A program made the position numbers and the translations under genes. DNA of 5,865 nucleotides from Nitrososphaera sp. (GTDB lineage: Archaea; Thermoproteota; Nitrososphaeria; Nitrososphaerales; Nitrososphaeraceae), in the NCBI GenBank assembly GCA_023252395.1, contig JAJPDY010000084.1, forward strand, positions 1-5,865. Direction: 5' to 3'. Below the pieces are notes generated by a model, which saw only the letters and a program-made list of their open reading frames with translations, searched no databases and was not told the DNA's origin. This document shows positions 1-4,354 of the stretch, piece after piece (position 1 is the first letter of the stretch; each line of letters opens with the position of its first letter).

Positions 1-45
1 AGCCTCGGGCGCTGGAGGTCGCTGGTTCGAATCCGGCCGACCCCA
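1..45 (+). tRNA. tRNA-Pro (anticodon CGG), 3' part only
   Basis: This is the 3' portion of a tRNA gene cut by the window edge. The T-stem GCTGG (21-25) pairs with CCGGC (33-37) around the loop TTCGAAT (26-32). The acceptor 3' strand CGACCCC (38-44) is followed by discriminator A at 45. Working back from a 5-nt variable loop (16-20), the anticodon-stem strand GCTGG (11-15) leaves the loop CTCGGGC (4-10), with AGC (1-3) pairing to its inner three bases. This places U33 at 5, anticodon CGG at 6-8 and G37 at 9. CGG reads the proline codon CCG, and G37 and A73 fit archaeal tRNA-Pro. There is no intron at the usual 37/38 site and no encoded CCA, as in many archaeal tRNAs. The D-arm and 5' acceptor strand lie outside the window. 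Confidence 0.88.
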
Positions 46-185
46 TTGATATTCTCTTTGCACGAACTTGAACAATTTGGACTCGTTAGAATTGTATCAG
101 AGTATACGGGTTTAGTTAGCCCATCATCGGCTGGGTGTTATGTCTCACGGACTAGCGAGTAAGCGCCAAGTTAACAACGCTTTGT

Positions 186-193
186 TTTAAATA
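186..193 (+). promoter_or_regulatory. Box A (TATA) promoter element of the acetyltransferase gene
   Basis: TTTAAATA is centred at about 189.5, 26-27 nt before the ATG at 216. This is the archaeal TBP-site-to-start spacing expected if transcription begins at the ATG, giving a leaderless mRNA. A short inverted repeat AACAA/TTGTT (173-177 and 182-186) sits directly upstream. No Shine-Dalgarno sequence precedes the ATG, which agrees with leaderless initiation. Function is inferred from sequence and spacing only. Confidence 0.6.
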
Positions 194-215
194 CAATTGG
201 GCCAGCCTCCAAATC

Positions 216-710
216 ATGAACTTTCGGATCATGGATTATCAGGGTACAATTGAAGAAGATAAAGAAATCACGTTGTTATTGGATTGTGTTTTTGTCAAAG
301 AGGGCTATACTAGTAGATTAGATGCCGAGAGAATGTTTGCACCTGCTGAACTACGAAAACGTGGTGAGATCATGCTGGCTAGATCGGCAGAGGGAAAACT
401 TCTTGGCATGATTATCTTTGTTCGTCCCACAAGCCCTGCCCGTCAGGTGGCCAAGGCGGATGAAGCGGAAATTCATTTACTGGCGGTCTACCCAGAAGCA
501 CGAGGTCAAGGTATCGCGTCACGTCTCATCGCGGCCTGTGAGCAACGGGCGGCCTCATCAGGATATGCCAAGATGGTTCTTTCGACTCAGCAAACGATGA
601 AAAAAGCTCAACATCTTTACGAGCAACTCGGCTACTGGCGAAATCCTGCGCGTGATTGGTCAAAGGGCACGGACAAGGTATTTTTTGTGTATGAAAAACC
701 CCGAATCTAG
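216..710 (+). CDS. GNAT-family N-acetyltransferase
   Basis: The 164-residue protein is the size of a single GNAT domain, which transfers an acetyl group from acetyl-CoA to an amine. The core is visible: strand beta-4 and the acetyl-CoA pyrophosphate loop in IHLLAVYPEARGQGIASRLI (86-105, with R-G-Q-G-I-A at 96-101), then the C-terminal motif B AQHLYEQLGY (131-140), where the tyrosine often acts as general acid. The N-terminal third (1-50) is the variable substrate side and does not reveal the acceptor. The sequence resembles small-molecule or antibiotic-type acetyltransferases more than the ribosomal RimI type, but that is a weak impression. The start at 216 is chosen because a box A lies 26-27 nt upstream; an in-frame ATG at 231 is the alternative. 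The gene stands alone between a tRNA and a non-coding stretch, and its first part is clearly AT-rich. Substrate unknown. Confidence 0.88.
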   Translation: MNFRIMDYQGTIEEDKEITLLLDCVFVKEGYTSRLDAERMFAPAELRKRGEIMLARSAEGKLLGMIIFVRPTSPARQVAKADEAEIHLLAVYPEARGQGIASRLIAACEQRAASSGYAKMVLSTQQTMKKAQHLYEQLGYWRNPARDWSKGTDKVFFVYEKPRI

Positions 711-746
711 AGGAATTGCGCGACGGACGCCACCTTAATCAATGAC

Positions 747-766
747 AAAATTTCTGCTTTTTCTAC
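747..766 (+). terminator. T-rich stretch, possible terminator of the acetyltransferase gene
   Basis: About 40 nt after the stop codon at 710 there is a pyrimidine-rich run with TTTCT and TTTTTCT blocks. Archaeal RNA polymerase terminates at oligo-T tracts without needing a hairpin, so this is a reasonable 3' end for the GNAT transcript. The evidence is composition only. The stem-loop at 805-842 is an alternative. Confidence 0.3.
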
Positions 767-771
767 GGAAA

Positions 772-841
772 AATTAAGACCACAGAACTAGGGCTGAACA
801 GATGCTCTTAATTTCTAGAGAAGAATGGTTCTCAATTAAGA
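772..841. repeat. Three copies of the box AATTAAGA
   Basis: The octamer AATTAAGA occurs at 772-779 and 834-841 in direct orientation and at 806-813 inverted (TCTTAATT). The last two form the ends of the stem-loop at 805-842. A partial copy, CTTAATC, is at 733-739. Repeated boxes upstream of a promoter can be binding sites for a DNA-binding protein. The region is AT-rich, so chance is not excluded for the outer copies. Confidence 0.35.
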
Positions 842-842
842 G
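805..842 (+). repeat. Long interrupted stem-loop upstream of the secreted-protein gene
   Basis: CTCTTAATT (805-813) and AATTAAGAG (834-842) are perfect 9-bp inverted arms. Inside them, GAGAA (818-822) pairs with TTCTC (829-833) around the 6-nt loop GAATGG. Only a 4-nt one-sided bulge (814-817) separates the two stems, so RNA from either strand could form a 14-bp hairpin. It lies 94 nt after the acetyltransferase stop and about 29 nt before the box A of the next gene. It could be a terminator-like structure, an operator for a dimeric regulator, or part of a small RNA. No long T-run follows it on the plus strand, which argues against a classical terminator. Confidence 0.6.
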
Positions 843-870
843 ACTCATGATAGGAAAATGGAAACAAGAA

Positions 871-878
871 TAAATAAA
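871..878 (+). promoter_or_regulatory. Box A (TATA) promoter element of the small secreted-protein gene
   Basis: TAAATAAA, within an A/T-rich run at 869-880, is centred at about 874.5. That is 26-27 nt before the ATG at 902, the same spacing as in the acetyltransferase promoter. This supports a leaderless transcript starting at 902 rather than use of the upstream ATGs at 887 or 893. Inferred from position and composition. Confidence 0.5.
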
Positions 879-880
879 AT

Positions 881-900
881 TCGCGCATGAAAATGCGCGA
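881..900. promoter_or_regulatory. Perfect 8-bp inverted repeat between box A and start codon, possible operator or RNA hairpin
   Basis: TCGCGCAT (881-888) and ATGCGCGA (893-900) are exact inverted complements separated by GAAA (889-892). The GC-rich arms stand out in an AT-rich surrounding. If transcription starts at about 902, the repeat lies between the TATA element and the start point, where a bound repressor would block RNA polymerase. If transcription starts upstream, the mRNA would fold an 8-bp hairpin closed by a stable GNRA (GAAA) tetraloop, burying both upstream ATGs at 887 and 893. Either way it probably controls the secreted-protein gene. Confidence 0.55.
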
Positions 901-901
901 G

Positions 902-1153
902 ATGAAATCAAAAAATATTTTGGCAGTATTTGCCCTGACATCTGCAGCAGGTCTGCTGGCTATCATCAGCAGCCTAGCAGCTCCCGCAATGGCACAAGAC
1001 GCATCTGTAGGAACAGATTATCCTGACCAATACTGTCGAGCAGATGAGCGAGTTCATGATAGATACGGAGTAGGTAGCGCTGAAGATATTGCATTCCATG
1101 AAGAAGAAGGCAAAGGTCCTTGTGTAGATGTTGAAGTAGATACGTCTGCTTAG
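902..1153 (+). CDS. Small acidic secreted protein with signal peptide, unknown function
   Basis: The 83-residue precursor begins MKSKN, followed by a hydrophobic stretch (6-27) and an A-M-A|Q signal-peptidase-type site at 29-32, so about 52 residues would be exported. The mature part is acidic (14 Asp/Glu against 4 Lys/Arg) and has two cysteines (45 and 74) that could form one disulphide outside the cell, plus His52 and His66. I recognise no family. ATGs at 887 and 893 in the same frame would add five or three residues. The start at 902 is preferred because box A lies 26-27 nt upstream and because the earlier ATGs fall inside the inverted repeat at 881-900. It is a monocistronic gene, AT-rich compared with the genes to its right, with a hairpin terminator after it. 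Possible roles (surface-associated, metal-binding, toxin-like or envelope peptide) cannot be separated from sequence. Confidence 0.7.
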   Translation: MKSKNILAVFALTSAAGLLAIISSLAAPAMAQDASVGTDYPDQYCRADERVHDRYGVGSAEDIAFHEEEGKGPCVDVEVDTSA

Positions 1154-1184
1154 ACATTTAAAAGAATGTCTCTCTTCCTTTTTT
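1153..1184 (+). terminator. Hairpin plus T-rich tail, terminator of the secreted-protein gene
   Basis: GACATT (1153-1158) and AATGTC (1165-1170) form a 6-bp stem with a 6-nt loop, starting on the last base of the stop codon. It is followed at once by the pyrimidine tract TCTCTTCCTTTTTT (1171-1184), with a second T-run at 1192-1196. The T-rich tail alone would suit archaeal termination. Confidence 0.6.
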
Positions 1185-1206
1185 CTACGCCTTTTTATTG
1201 ACATTC

Positions 1207-1214
1207 TATAAATA
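1207..1214 (+). promoter_or_regulatory. Box A (TATA) promoter element of the HAD phosphatase gene
   Basis: TATAAATA is a near-ideal archaeal TATA box, centred at about 1210.5, which predicts transcription from about 1237. That point coincides with an in-frame TTG at 1238 and lies 16 nt before the first ATG at 1253. The mRNA is therefore either leaderless with a TTG start or has a very short leader. Confidence 0.65.
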
Positions 1215-1252
1215 CGCAAAGATTACTGCAAGTTACGTTGGCAGCTGAAGAA

Positions 1253-1789
1253 ATGGTCAAGACGGTGGCTATTGACGTCGACTCTGTCCTTGCCGACGTG
1301 ATGCTTGTCTGGGCAGACGAGTACAGCAAGCGGAGCAAGACAAAGGTCACGAAAAGCCAGATTGTCAACTGGGACATCCCGACAGTTCTGCCAATAACTC
1401 CGGATCAGGTGTACAGGTATTTCAGCTACGTTTGGAAATACAGGTGGCGCGAAATCCCGCCAACCGAGCCCAAGATAGGCGACGTCACGAAAAGGATCCA
1501 CCGCAAGGGCTACAGGATCTCGATAGTCACAAAGCGCGAGAGGCCTACAGTGCCGTATGTCGCCAAGTGGCTAGATCTCCACCGCATTTACGCTGACGAG
1601 CTGTTGTTTATCTATGACGCGGTGCCAAAGGCCAGCTACCCGTTTGACGTCCTGATAGACGACGCGCCAAAGAACCTTGTAGATATTGTTGCCCCCAAGT
1701 CGGCGATTCTGTTCAACCAGCCATGGAACAAGAACTTTGACTGGCCGGTGAGAGTTGATTCTCTAAGTGAGGCAGAAAAACTGCTCTAG
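1253..1789 (+). CDS. HAD-superfamily 5'-nucleotidase-like phosphatase
   Basis: The 178-residue protein shows the HAD hydrolase motifs in order. Motif I is AIDVDSVLAD, with the predicted nucleophile Asp8 and acid/base Asp10. Motif II is SIVTKRE, with Thr93. The motif III lysine is probably K126 in VPKASY. Motif IV is VLIDDAPKN, with Asp136-Asp137. The helical insert after motif I (about 16-75) and the LFNQPWNKNF segment (153-162) resemble the cytosolic 5'(3')-deoxyribonucleotidase (NT5C-type) subfamily, so nucleotide monophosphates are the likely but unproven substrates. Mg2+ dependence is expected from the family. Motif I has Ser where DxDG is usual. ATG 1253 is chosen as start; TTG 1238, five codons upstream, matches the box A spacing better and may be used instead. 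The gene runs convergently into the zinc mini-protein gene, and the stop codons overlap. Confidence 0.82.
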   Translation: MVKTVAIDVDSVLADVMLVWADEYSKRSKTKVTKSQIVNWDIPTVLPITPDQVYRYFSYVWKYRWREIPPTEPKIGDVTKRIHRKGYRISIVTKRERPTVPYVAKWLDLHRIYADELLFIYDAVPKASYPFDVLIDDAPKNLVDIVAPKSAILFNQPWNKNFDWPVRVDSLSEAEKLL

Positions 1790-1935
1790 CGCAGAGTCGC
1801 ATAGTGGTTGCAGCCGCACACGCCAAAGAGACATTTTGAGGCTCCTTGGATGTGGTACTTCATCGGATGGCCGCAGGTGCATATTCGCTCCCTGACCTGC
1901 AAGAAATTCAATTTGATGCTGCTGTATAGTGCCAC
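1786..1935 (-). CDS. 49-residue Cys/His-rich zinc-binding mini-protein
   Basis: Reading the minus strand from GTG at 1935 gives a 49-residue protein with the pattern C19-x-C21-G-H23-x4-H28-x6-C35-x4-C40-x-C42-x-H44 (CTCGH, then CLFGVCGCNH). Five cysteines and three histidines in this spacing indicate a small zinc-binding fold. Similar CxCGHxxxxH...CxxxxCxC mini-proteins recur in archaea and bacteria without assigned function, so a structural zinc site and a role in nucleic-acid or protein contacts are guesses. The start is GTG because box A lies 26-27 nt upstream and no in-frame ATG precedes the motif; TTG codons at positions 9 and 12 are alternatives. Its TAG (1788-1786) overlaps the TAG of the convergent phosphatase gene in one CTAG. 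The antisense plus-strand frame here has no recognisable features. Confidence 0.72.
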   Translation of the reverse strand: MALYSSIKLNFLQVRERICTCGHPMKYHIQGASKCLFGVCGCNHYATLR

Positions 1936-1956
1936 TGGCTTGTGGTGGTCTGCTGG

Positions 1957-1968
1957 CTATATTTTACT
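1957..1968 (-). promoter_or_regulatory. Box A (TATA) promoter element of the zinc mini-protein gene
   Basis: On the minus strand AGTAAAATATAG contains a TATA core (AAAATATA, 1965-1958) centred 26-27 nt before the GTG at 1935. That is the same spacing as at the other start codons in the window. It supports both the reality of the mini-gene and the choice of GTG, and predicts a leaderless mRNA. Confidence 0.55.
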
Positions 1969-2007
1969 GGAGCATCAATATTCTAGAGCATTGCATAAAA
2001 TTTAGCT

Positions 2008-2017
2008 TAGCCGGCTA
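2008..2017. repeat. 10-bp palindrome at the end of the leu/PurF-like cluster
   Basis: TAGCCGGCTA is a perfect palindrome that includes the TAG stop codon of the last minus-strand gene in the cluster. After it the minus strand reads an A/T-rich stretch with only a TTTT run (about 1997-2000), so termination of the operon here would be weak. The 1936-2014 gap otherwise holds only the mini-protein promoter. Confidence 0.3.
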
Positions 2018-2338
2018 GCGCTGGAGTTCTATCAGCGCCCGGTTTATGAGCGACGCAAGGCCAACGTACTGCGTGAGCATTGCCACCGCGGAATCAAGCG
2101 CGTCAGGCCCTCTAAAGCCTTCGTCGTACTTCATTTCAACTTCCCCCTTGTCCGTGTCAACCAGTACTGTAAGGAGCGAGTAGTCGCCAAGGCTCTCGTC
2201 TTTGCGCTCAACGTACTGCCTCATCTCTATTTTCTTTATGACAACGCCTTGGTTCTGTTGGGTGCCTCCGGCCAGAAGGACCTTTGCCCTGTCAGGCGAT
2301 CTATTGGTCCTGCCAGGGTCGATGTCGCTTGCCCTCAT
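2015..2338 (-). CDS. Hypothetical protein translationally coupled to the PurF-like gene
   Basis: The 107-residue protein belongs to no family I can name. Residues 1-30 are polar, rich in Arg, Asp, Gln and Gly, and probably disordered. Residues 31-73 read as alternating strands (VVIKKIEMRQYVERK, then YSLLTVLVDTDKGEVEMKYDEGF), and residues 77-106 form a probable amphipathic helix (DALDSAVAMLTQYVGLASLI), so a compact beta-beta-alpha domain is likely. There is no signal peptide, membrane segment or cysteine. The ATG at 2338 is chosen because it overlaps the TGA of the PurF-like gene in ATGA, the classic coupling arrangement. An in-frame ATG at 2362 would extend it by eight residues into the upstream gene. 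Coupling suggests that the two products are made in matched amounts and may bind each other. It is the last gene of the cluster. Confidence 0.7.
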   Translation of the reverse strand: MRASDIDPGRTNRSPDRAKVLLAGGTQQNQGVVIKKIEMRQYVERKDESLGDYSLLTVLVDTDKGEVEMKYDEGFRGPDALDSAVAMLTQYVGLASLINRALIELQR

Positions 2339-3717
2339 TTGTAATCCAGGAACCTTACCCATTCTGGGAACCAGAGGTTGTTCTCCGGCACTCCAATGCC
2401 TTTTGCAAGGATGGCCGGCGAATTGTAATAGACAGAGTCTGATCCTATCTCCCTTGCAATGTTCTGGTTCAGCTTGTTGATGTCTGGCACCTCGCCCACG
2501 TACTTGTTTGCCACAAGGTCGCGGTTTTGAGTATACAGCCCGACCTGCCTGCCGTCCACCGTCGGCACGTAGCTGACTATGACGTCTATTCGCTTTGCGC
2601 CGGCCTTTCTCAAATAGTATATCGTCTCCCGAGTCGTGCTGCCAGTCTGGATTGTCCCCTGCACGGTTGCAATGTTTTTGCCCTGCGCGAGGTTTTGCAT
2701 CACAAACTTGAGCGACCTGCCGGTGGTGAGGAGCTTGTTCTTGCTGACCTGCTCTGAAAAATCTATCATGTGGTCTGCGTCGTCGTACCTGTCTTTGATT
2801 ATGCCTTCTGCAAACTCAAAAGTGCGCGAGTGCTTTTGGTATTCAAGCCCAAAGCCAAGCGTCATCGGGCGAGTGTAGTCCGGCTCGGCGTAGGCAGAGT
2901 CAATGTCCGGTAATTCTGTTGACATAAAGTTTGCCTGCTCCCTGCCGATGTTCTTTCGGATCTGGTAGATGCTCTTGCCGTTGACCGTTGCGACCACGTT
3001 TGACTCGCGTATGAACTCAAATGGGTCCATCATCATGCGCGAGTTTGACGTGCTGGCTAGGACTTCAAGCCCGCCTTTCTTGCTCATTTTCAAGAGCTGG
3101 CCGGGCGAAACATCTGTAAACTCCATGTCAATGAGCGCGGTCTTGAGCGAGTTCTCTGAAGCAATAATGTTCAGAGTCTTGTCCCGGTTGGTTGCAGTCA
3201 CAAGCGGCTTAAAGCCTGTGCCGTCGCGGTAAGCGTAAATCTCGTCGCCCACCTTTATTATCAGGTTGCCTCGAAGGTGCCTGTCCAGAAACTCGGACGC
3301 ACGCTCGGCATTCTGCCTCTCGATCAAGAGCTGGGTGAAAATGTGGTAAATCTTGAAAAGCGAATCAGAGTCTTTTGCCGGGCCGATGTACGGATGAAGG
3401 TGCAACTTTTCAGTGTCTACAAAGAACCCGTCAAACGCCACCCAAACGTTGTTCATGCTTGGAAATGGCGGCTGCCTTTTTGACAGGTAGCCAATGCCGT
3501 TACTTCCGCGCAGCTTTTCCTTCTGCGCGATGTTCAGGATGGTCTTGCTGTCAGGAAGCGAGCCTTCGGCGCCGGCAGAGCCGTTGCCAACCATCATCTT
3601 CCAGTACGCCTTGCCCCTGTGCTGGAGCATCCTCATAGAGTCAACAAGATAATAGATGACGTTGTTGCTCTTTGCTTCTGACGCGGCGTGACTGTAAATG
3701 GCTACGATGCCGGCCAA
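2335..3717 (-). CDS. PurF-like protein (amidophosphoribosyltransferase homologue) lacking catalytic residues
   Basis: Length (460 residues) and layout match PurF: an N-terminal Ntn glutaminase-like half and a C-terminal phosphoribosyltransferase-like half. Recognisable PurF landmarks are the start AGIVAIY, LQHRG (31-35), SDSLFKIYHIF (117-127), YRDGTGFKPLV (163-173), IIASENSL (184-191), VSPGQLL (203-209) and REAGAKR-like LRKAGAKR (369-376). The catalytic features are missing. The nucleophile Cys of MCGIVG is Ala2. The glutamine-site blocks GHxRY and AHNGNL read GYLSKR (76-81) and AFDGFF (94-99). The PRPP loop VDDSIVRGTT reads VQGTIQTGST (352-361). KNRYVGRTFI reads KDRYDDADHM. The whole protein has no cysteine, so Fe-S ligands are also absent. 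A regulatory or scaffolding pseudoenzyme is more likely than purine synthesis. TTG 3717 is preferred (AGGTGA eight nt upstream, and it aligns with MCGIV); GTG 3729 is the alternative. It follows leuD. Confidence 0.78.
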   Translation of the reverse strand: MAGIVAIYSHAASEAKSNNVIYYLVDSMRMLQHRGKAYWKMMVGNGSAGAEGSLPDSKTILNIAQKEKLRGSNGIGYLSKRQPPFPSMNNVWVAFDGFFVDTEKLHLHPYIGPAKDSDSLFKIYHIFTQLLIERQNAERASEFLDRHLRGNLIIKVGDEIYAYRDGTGFKPLVTATNRDKTLNIIASENSLKTALIDMEFTDVSPGQLLKMSKKGGLEVLASTSNSRMMMDPFEFIRESNVVATVNGKSIYQIRKNIGREQANFMSTELPDIDSAYAEPDYTRPMTLGFGLEYQKHSRTFEFAEGIIKDRYDDADHMIDFSEQVSKNKLLTTGRSLKFVMQNLAQGKNIATVQGTIQTGSTTRETIYYLRKAGAKRIDVIVSYVPTVDGRQVGLYTQNRDLVANKYVGEVPDINKLNQNIAREIGSDSVYYNSPAILAKGIGVPENNLWFPEWVRFLDYK

Positions 3718-3725
3718 CTGTTTTC

Positions 3726-3731
3726 TCACCT
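3726..3731 (-). promoter_or_regulatory. Shine-Dalgarno sequence that points to a TTG start for the PurF-like gene
   Basis: On the minus strand AGGTGA ends eight nt before TTG 3717. It matches the archaeal 16S 3' end (complement of UCACCU). The alternative GTG start at 3729 lies inside this motif. Against this, a T-rich TATA-like element (minus strand GATTTTTATC, about 3750-3759) lies about 26 nt before the GTG, so a leaderless GTG start from an internal promoter remains possible. Confidence 0.5.
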
Positions 3732-3762
3732 TTTCTCAAATGAGCTGAGGATAAAAATCTTG

Positions 3763-4353
3763 TCAGCTGGTCGGGGCGAACATTTGCTTCTGCTTTTCGT
3801 ACCTTGCGATCTCGCCTTCAAGCTGCATGGTGAGCCCTATGCTGTCAAGCCCCTCAAGCAAGAGCTTTTTCCGAAACTCGTCTACCTCAAAGTGGATCTG
3901 CCGACCTGCTGCAGTTACTGTCTGTTTTGACAGGTCTATCTCGATGTCAAGATCCTCGTTTTTGAAAAAATAGTCTACCTCTTCTGGTGCAAGCCTCACA
4001 GGCAGTATGCCATTTTTGAAGCAGTTGTTGTAGAAAATATCAGCAAATGACGGCGCTATTACCGCCCGAAAGCCGTAATCAAGGATTGCCCATGCCGCGT
4101 GCTCTCTAGAGCTTCCGCTGCCAAAATTGTCACGTGCCAACAGGATCTGCCGGCCGGCATATTTTGGGTTGTTTAGCACAAAATCGCTCCTCGGCTTGCC
4201 ATCCCTCTCAAAGCGCCAGTCATAGAACAGGTATTTGCCAAAGCCGGTCCTGTTGACAAGCTTTAGGAACTGCTTTGGGACAATCTGGTCAGTGTCAACG
4301 TTGACCCTGTCAAGCGGAGTCGCCTTGCTTTTTAATACTGTAAATTTGTCCAT
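3763..4353 (-). CDS. leuD: 3-isopropylmalate dehydratase small subunit
   Basis: This is the small (swivelling) subunit of isopropylmalate isomerase, which with LeuC converts 2-isopropylmalate to 3-isopropylmalate in leucine biosynthesis in the cytoplasm. The 196 residues match the bacterial-type LeuD length (about 200), not the shorter archaeal LeuD/HacB type (about 165). Diagnostic segments are VNVDTDQIVPKQFLK (17-31), the FYDWRF segment (43-48), the substrate-loop motif DNFGSGSSREHAAWAI (75-90) and APSFADIFYNNCFKNGILP (100-118). The ATG lies one base after the leuC stop, and a purine-rich GTGAGGGA about 12 nt upstream, within leuC, may serve as ribosome binding site. The stop is followed by a short gap and the PurF-like gene, probably on the same transcript. 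The assignment is secure. Confidence 0.96.
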   Translation of the reverse strand: MDKFTVLKSKATPLDRVNVDTDQIVPKQFLKLVNRTGFGKYLFYDWRFERDGKPRSDFVLNNPKYAGRQILLARDNFGSGSSREHAAWAILDYGFRAVIAPSFADIFYNNCFKNGILPVRLAPEEVDYFFKNEDLDIEIDLSKQTVTAAGRQIHFEVDEFRKKLLLEGLDSIGLTMQLEGEIARYEKQKQMFAPTS

Positions 4354-4354
4354 G

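Noticed and set aside
21..45. Integration site (att) at the tRNA-Pro 3' end
   Set aside because: I found no second copy of the T-arm/acceptor sequence and no integrase gene in the window.
92..131. C/D-box small RNA on the minus strand of the tRNA-GNAT gap
   Set aside because: There is an ATGATGG and a CTGA about 20 nt apart, but the C box has a mismatch and no second box pair is present.
711..886. CRISPR-like array from the repeated AATTAAGA boxes
   Set aside because: The repeats are only 8 nt, mixed in orientation and irregularly spaced, with no spacer structure.
974..1219. Minus-strand frames antisense to the secreted-protein gene
   Set aside because: They have no promoter or start signals, and the plus strand carries a clear signal peptide, promoter and terminator.
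1808..2005. Plus-strand 65-codon frame after the phosphatase gene
   Set aside because: It begins at TTG without a box A or ribosome site, has no recognisable features, and overlaps the minus-strand frame with the ordered Cys/His motif, which is the better explanation.
2335..3717. Annotating the PurF-like gene as functional purF
   Set aside because: The catalytic cysteine, glutamine-site residues and PRPP-loop acidic pair are all replaced, so the enzyme name would mislead.
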